This document shows positions 6,082-7,890 of a stretch of DNA of 7,890 nucleotides, piece by piece. Every line of letters begins with the position of its first letter. Position 1 is the stretch's first letter. The translations under genes were made by a program, and so were the position numbers. The notes under the pieces were generated by a model. The model ran no database searches and had not been told where the DNA came from. It was given only the letters and a program-made list of their open reading frames with translations. Origin of the DNA: JAXGPF01 sp964650945 (GTDB taxonomy: Bacteria; Verrucomicrobiota; Kiritimatiellia; JAAZAB01); NCBI GenBank assembly GCA_964650945.1, contig CAZYXU010000164.1, forward strand, positions 1 to 7,890. Direction: 5' to 3'.

Positions 6082-7839
6082 ATGGAAGTAAAGATGCGCC
6101 AAATAGATATCCGTAACATCAGCGTGGGCGGCGAAATTGGCAGGCGTTTGGAGATCACCGCCGCCAATTGCCTGGCGGTGGATTGCGACCGTGATTTTCT
6201 CCAGCCATTTAAAACCAGACGCAAAAGCGCAGGCTATGTCGGCATGGGTAAATTCATGGATGCCGTCGCCCGGCTGGCATATTACCGGCAGGAGGACGCC
6301 GCCTTGCAGGGGCTGCGGCAGCACATCATATCCGAAATCCTCCAATCGCAGAGCGCCGACGGCTATATCGGGACGTTTGAACCGGATGCCCGCTTTGTCA
6401 GCCTGTGGGATATTCACGAGACGGCGTACCTGGTGTTCGGCCTGGTAACGAACTATGGTTTATGGCAGGAGCCGGCATCGCTGGAAGCCGCGCGCCGGCT
6501 GGCGGACTGCCTGATCCGGCAATGGCAGGCCGGACCGGAGCGCGTTCCGCAACAATATGTCATGACCACCCTGGGCGTCGAAACGGCCATGCTGGCGCTT
6601 TACCATCAAACGCAGGAACAGGCATATCTTGATTTCTGCCTGAAAGATATGAAAATCCAGGAGTGGGATGCGCCGATTGTTGTAGGGCGGTGGGGCCGGA
6701 TTGAAGGCCATGTTTACAATTATTTCAACCGGTGCCTTGCGCAGTTGGATTTGAACTGTCTCGCGCCTGACGCGCGGCTGGAACGCGCTACCCTCCGCGC
6801 GCTGGATTTCATGTTCCAGCAGGACGGCCTGGCGGTTTCCGGCGAGGTCGGCGATCATGAATGCTGGCATGACACCCAGGATGGGACCATTAATCTCGGC
6901 GAGACCTGCGCGACCGCTTACCTGATCAAGTTGCTGGATGTCCTGTTGCGGCGTACGCCCAACCCGTTTTACGGAGATGTCATGGAACGGGCTTTGTATA
7001 ACGGGCTGTTTGCCGCGCAATCGCCCGAAGGCCGGAAAATAAGGTATTATACTCCCTTCGACGGCCCGCGCCGGTATTTCAAAAAGGACACCTTCTGCTG
7101 CCCGAATAATTACCGCCGCATCATAGCCGAACTGCCCGGCATGATTTATTACATGCTGGATGGCGATATTGTTGTTAATTTGTATGCCCCGTCCAAAGCC
7201 CGGATCAAAATTGCAGGCGGCGTGGCGGTGACGCTTGAGCAAGTGACCGATTATCCGCGGTCAGGACATGTGCTGATGCGCGTGCATCCTTCACAACCGG
7301 CCCGCTTTGGCTTGTGTCTGCGCATGCCGCTATGGTGTAAAGGAGCAACCGTAAAAGTCAACGGACAAGCCGCGGGCGGCGCGCCGGAAAAGGGCGGATT
7401 CCACAAGATTGACCGCGAGTGGCGCGCAGGCGATGAGGTGGCGCTTGAATTCCCCATGCCTTTCCGGTTAATTAAAGGCCGGCAGGCGCAGGCCGGCCGG
7501 GTAGCCGTCATGCGCGGACCCATGCTGTTTTGCCTGAACCGCGCGCGGCACCCGGAATTGGCGGATATGGATTTGCGTCTGCTGGTGCTGGATACTCAAT
7601 CGCTGGAGGGGCCGTTCGACGATGCCGCCGTCCATCCCGGCGGCCAAGCCTGCCGCTTGCGGGCGTGGAAACCGGGCAGCAACTATCCCGACGTCAAACC
7701 CGAGTTGTCCCTGACTTTAACCGAATATGCCGATCCGGATGGCGAAGCGGCTTATTTCAAGGTGCCGGATCCCAATCAGGATTGTTTATCCCGGGATGAA
7801 TTGCCGGATGGCTATGACGCCGCCCGGGCGCGGCTTTAA
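6082..7839 (+). CDS. GH127-type glycoside hydrolase (putative beta-L-arabinofuranosidase, DUF1680)
   Basis: This is a 585-residue protein, slightly shorter than characterised GH127 enzymes (about 650). The N-terminal two thirds form a helical toroid with SADGYIGTF (91-99), corresponding to the usual Q-x-x-DGYL segment, and MERALYNGLFA (301-311), corresponding to the family's V-L-E-R-A-L-Y-N-G. The catalytic site is recognisable: Glu260 (HECW) as likely acid/base, GETC with Glu274 and Cys276, and FCCPNN with Cys339 and Cys340. In the Bifidobacterium enzyme HypBA1 the equivalent Glu and three Cys residues bind Zn, and the first Cys of the CC pair is the nucleophile. Beta-sandwich domains follow, with NLYAPS (366-371), LRMPLWCKGATVKVNG (413-428) and AVMRGPMLFCL (475-485), all typical. 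There is no signal peptide. The likely reaction is release of L-arabinofuranose from beta-linked oligosaccharides, but substrates vary in GH127/GH146. ATG 6094 (residue 5) is at least as likely a start: GGAAG lies five bases upstream of it, while ATG 6082 has no Shine-Dalgarno site. Confidence 0.88.
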   Translation: MEVKMRQIDIRNISVGGEIGRRLEITAANCLAVDCDRDFLQPFKTRRKSAGYVGMGKFMDAVARLAYYRQEDAALQGLRQHIISEILQSQSADGYIGTFEPDARFVSLWDIHETAYLVFGLVTNYGLWQEPASLEAARRLADCLIRQWQAGPERVPQQYVMTTLGVETAMLALYHQTQEQAYLDFCLKDMKIQEWDAPIVVGRWGRIEGHVYNYFNRCLAQLDLNCLAPDARLERATLRALDFMFQQDGLAVSGEVGDHECWHDTQDGTINLGETCATAYLIKLLDVLLRRTPNPFYGDVMERALYNGLFAAQSPEGRKIRYYTPFDGPRRYFKKDTFCCPNNYRRIIAELPGMIYYMLDGDIVVNLYAPSKARIKIAGGVAVTLEQVTDYPRSGHVLMRVHPSQPARFGLCLRMPLWCKGATVKVNGQAAGGAPEKGGFHKIDREWRAGDEVALEFPMPFRLIKGRQAQAGRVAVMRGPMLFCLNRARHPELADMDLRLLVLDTQSLEGPFDDAAVHPGGQACRLRAWKPGSNYPDVKPELSLTLTEYADPDGEAAYFKVPDPNQDCLSRDELPDGYDAARARL

Positions 7840-7890
7840 CGCCTGCCGGGAAAAATTACATTATTGAGCTGATTTCAAAACTAACGTTTT
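7840..7890. other. AT-rich non-coding end of window
   Basis: These 51 bases after the GH127 stop hold no gene. They turn AT-rich after the first 12 bases. The final 14 bases (7877-7890) are a small inverted repeat, AAAAC / GTTTT around TAAC, cut by the window end. It could be the start of a terminator or an operator, but too little is visible to decide. Confidence 0.3.

Noticed and set aside
6460..7242. Open frame of 260 codons on the minus strand inside the GH127 gene
   Set aside because: It is the mirror of a conserved catalytic region; no family signal and no Shine-Dalgarno context, so it is treated as a shadow.

Overview
The window is a G+C-rich (roughly 60%) bacterial fragment. Six protein genes all lie on the + strand, and nearly all of them concern glycans. 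The mix points to a glycan-degrading bacterium of the Planctomycetota-Verrucomicrobiota-Lentisphaerota group, probably from an environmental or gut metagenome: a GH127 enzyme, a BNR propeller, a TIM-barrel hydrolase with a CxCxxC motif, an amidohydrolase and a secreted parallel beta-helix protein. This assignment is inference from gene content, since no rRNA or marker gene is present.

Layout: (1) 3-1154 is the 3' part of a glycoside-hydrolase-like TIM-barrel gene whose start lies off the window. (2) 1231-2634 follows a very strong Shine-Dalgarno sequence and encodes a secreted right-handed beta-helix protein with a signal peptide and an anchor-Q-type C-terminus. (3) 2635-2841 is intergenic and holds four related imperfect palindromes of REP type, in mixed orientation. 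(4) 2842-5964 is a tight module of three overlapping genes: an alpha/alpha-toroid protein, an Amidohydro_2 hydrolase and a six-bladed BNR (sialidase-like) propeller. (5) A gap of about 117 bases with a GC-rich hairpin leads to 6082-7839, a GH127-type beta-L-arabinofuranosidase that keeps its Zn/cysteine catalytic residues. (6) 7840-7890 is AT-rich and contains no gene.

Working model (inference): only the beta-helix protein has a visible export signal, so it may bind or process polysaccharide outside the cell. The toroid protein, amidohydrolase, BNR protein and GH127 enzyme look cytoplasmic and would act on imported oligosaccharides. The overlapping starts (ATGA, then ATGAGTGA) imply that the three middle proteins are made together and probably serve one pathway. 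GH127 suggests that beta-linked arabinofuranose, as in plant hydroxyproline-rich glycoproteins or pectin side chains, is part of the substrate. No transporter, regulator, tRNA, CRISPR array or insertion sequence is visible. The least ordinary parts are the REP cluster and the unassigned three-gene module.
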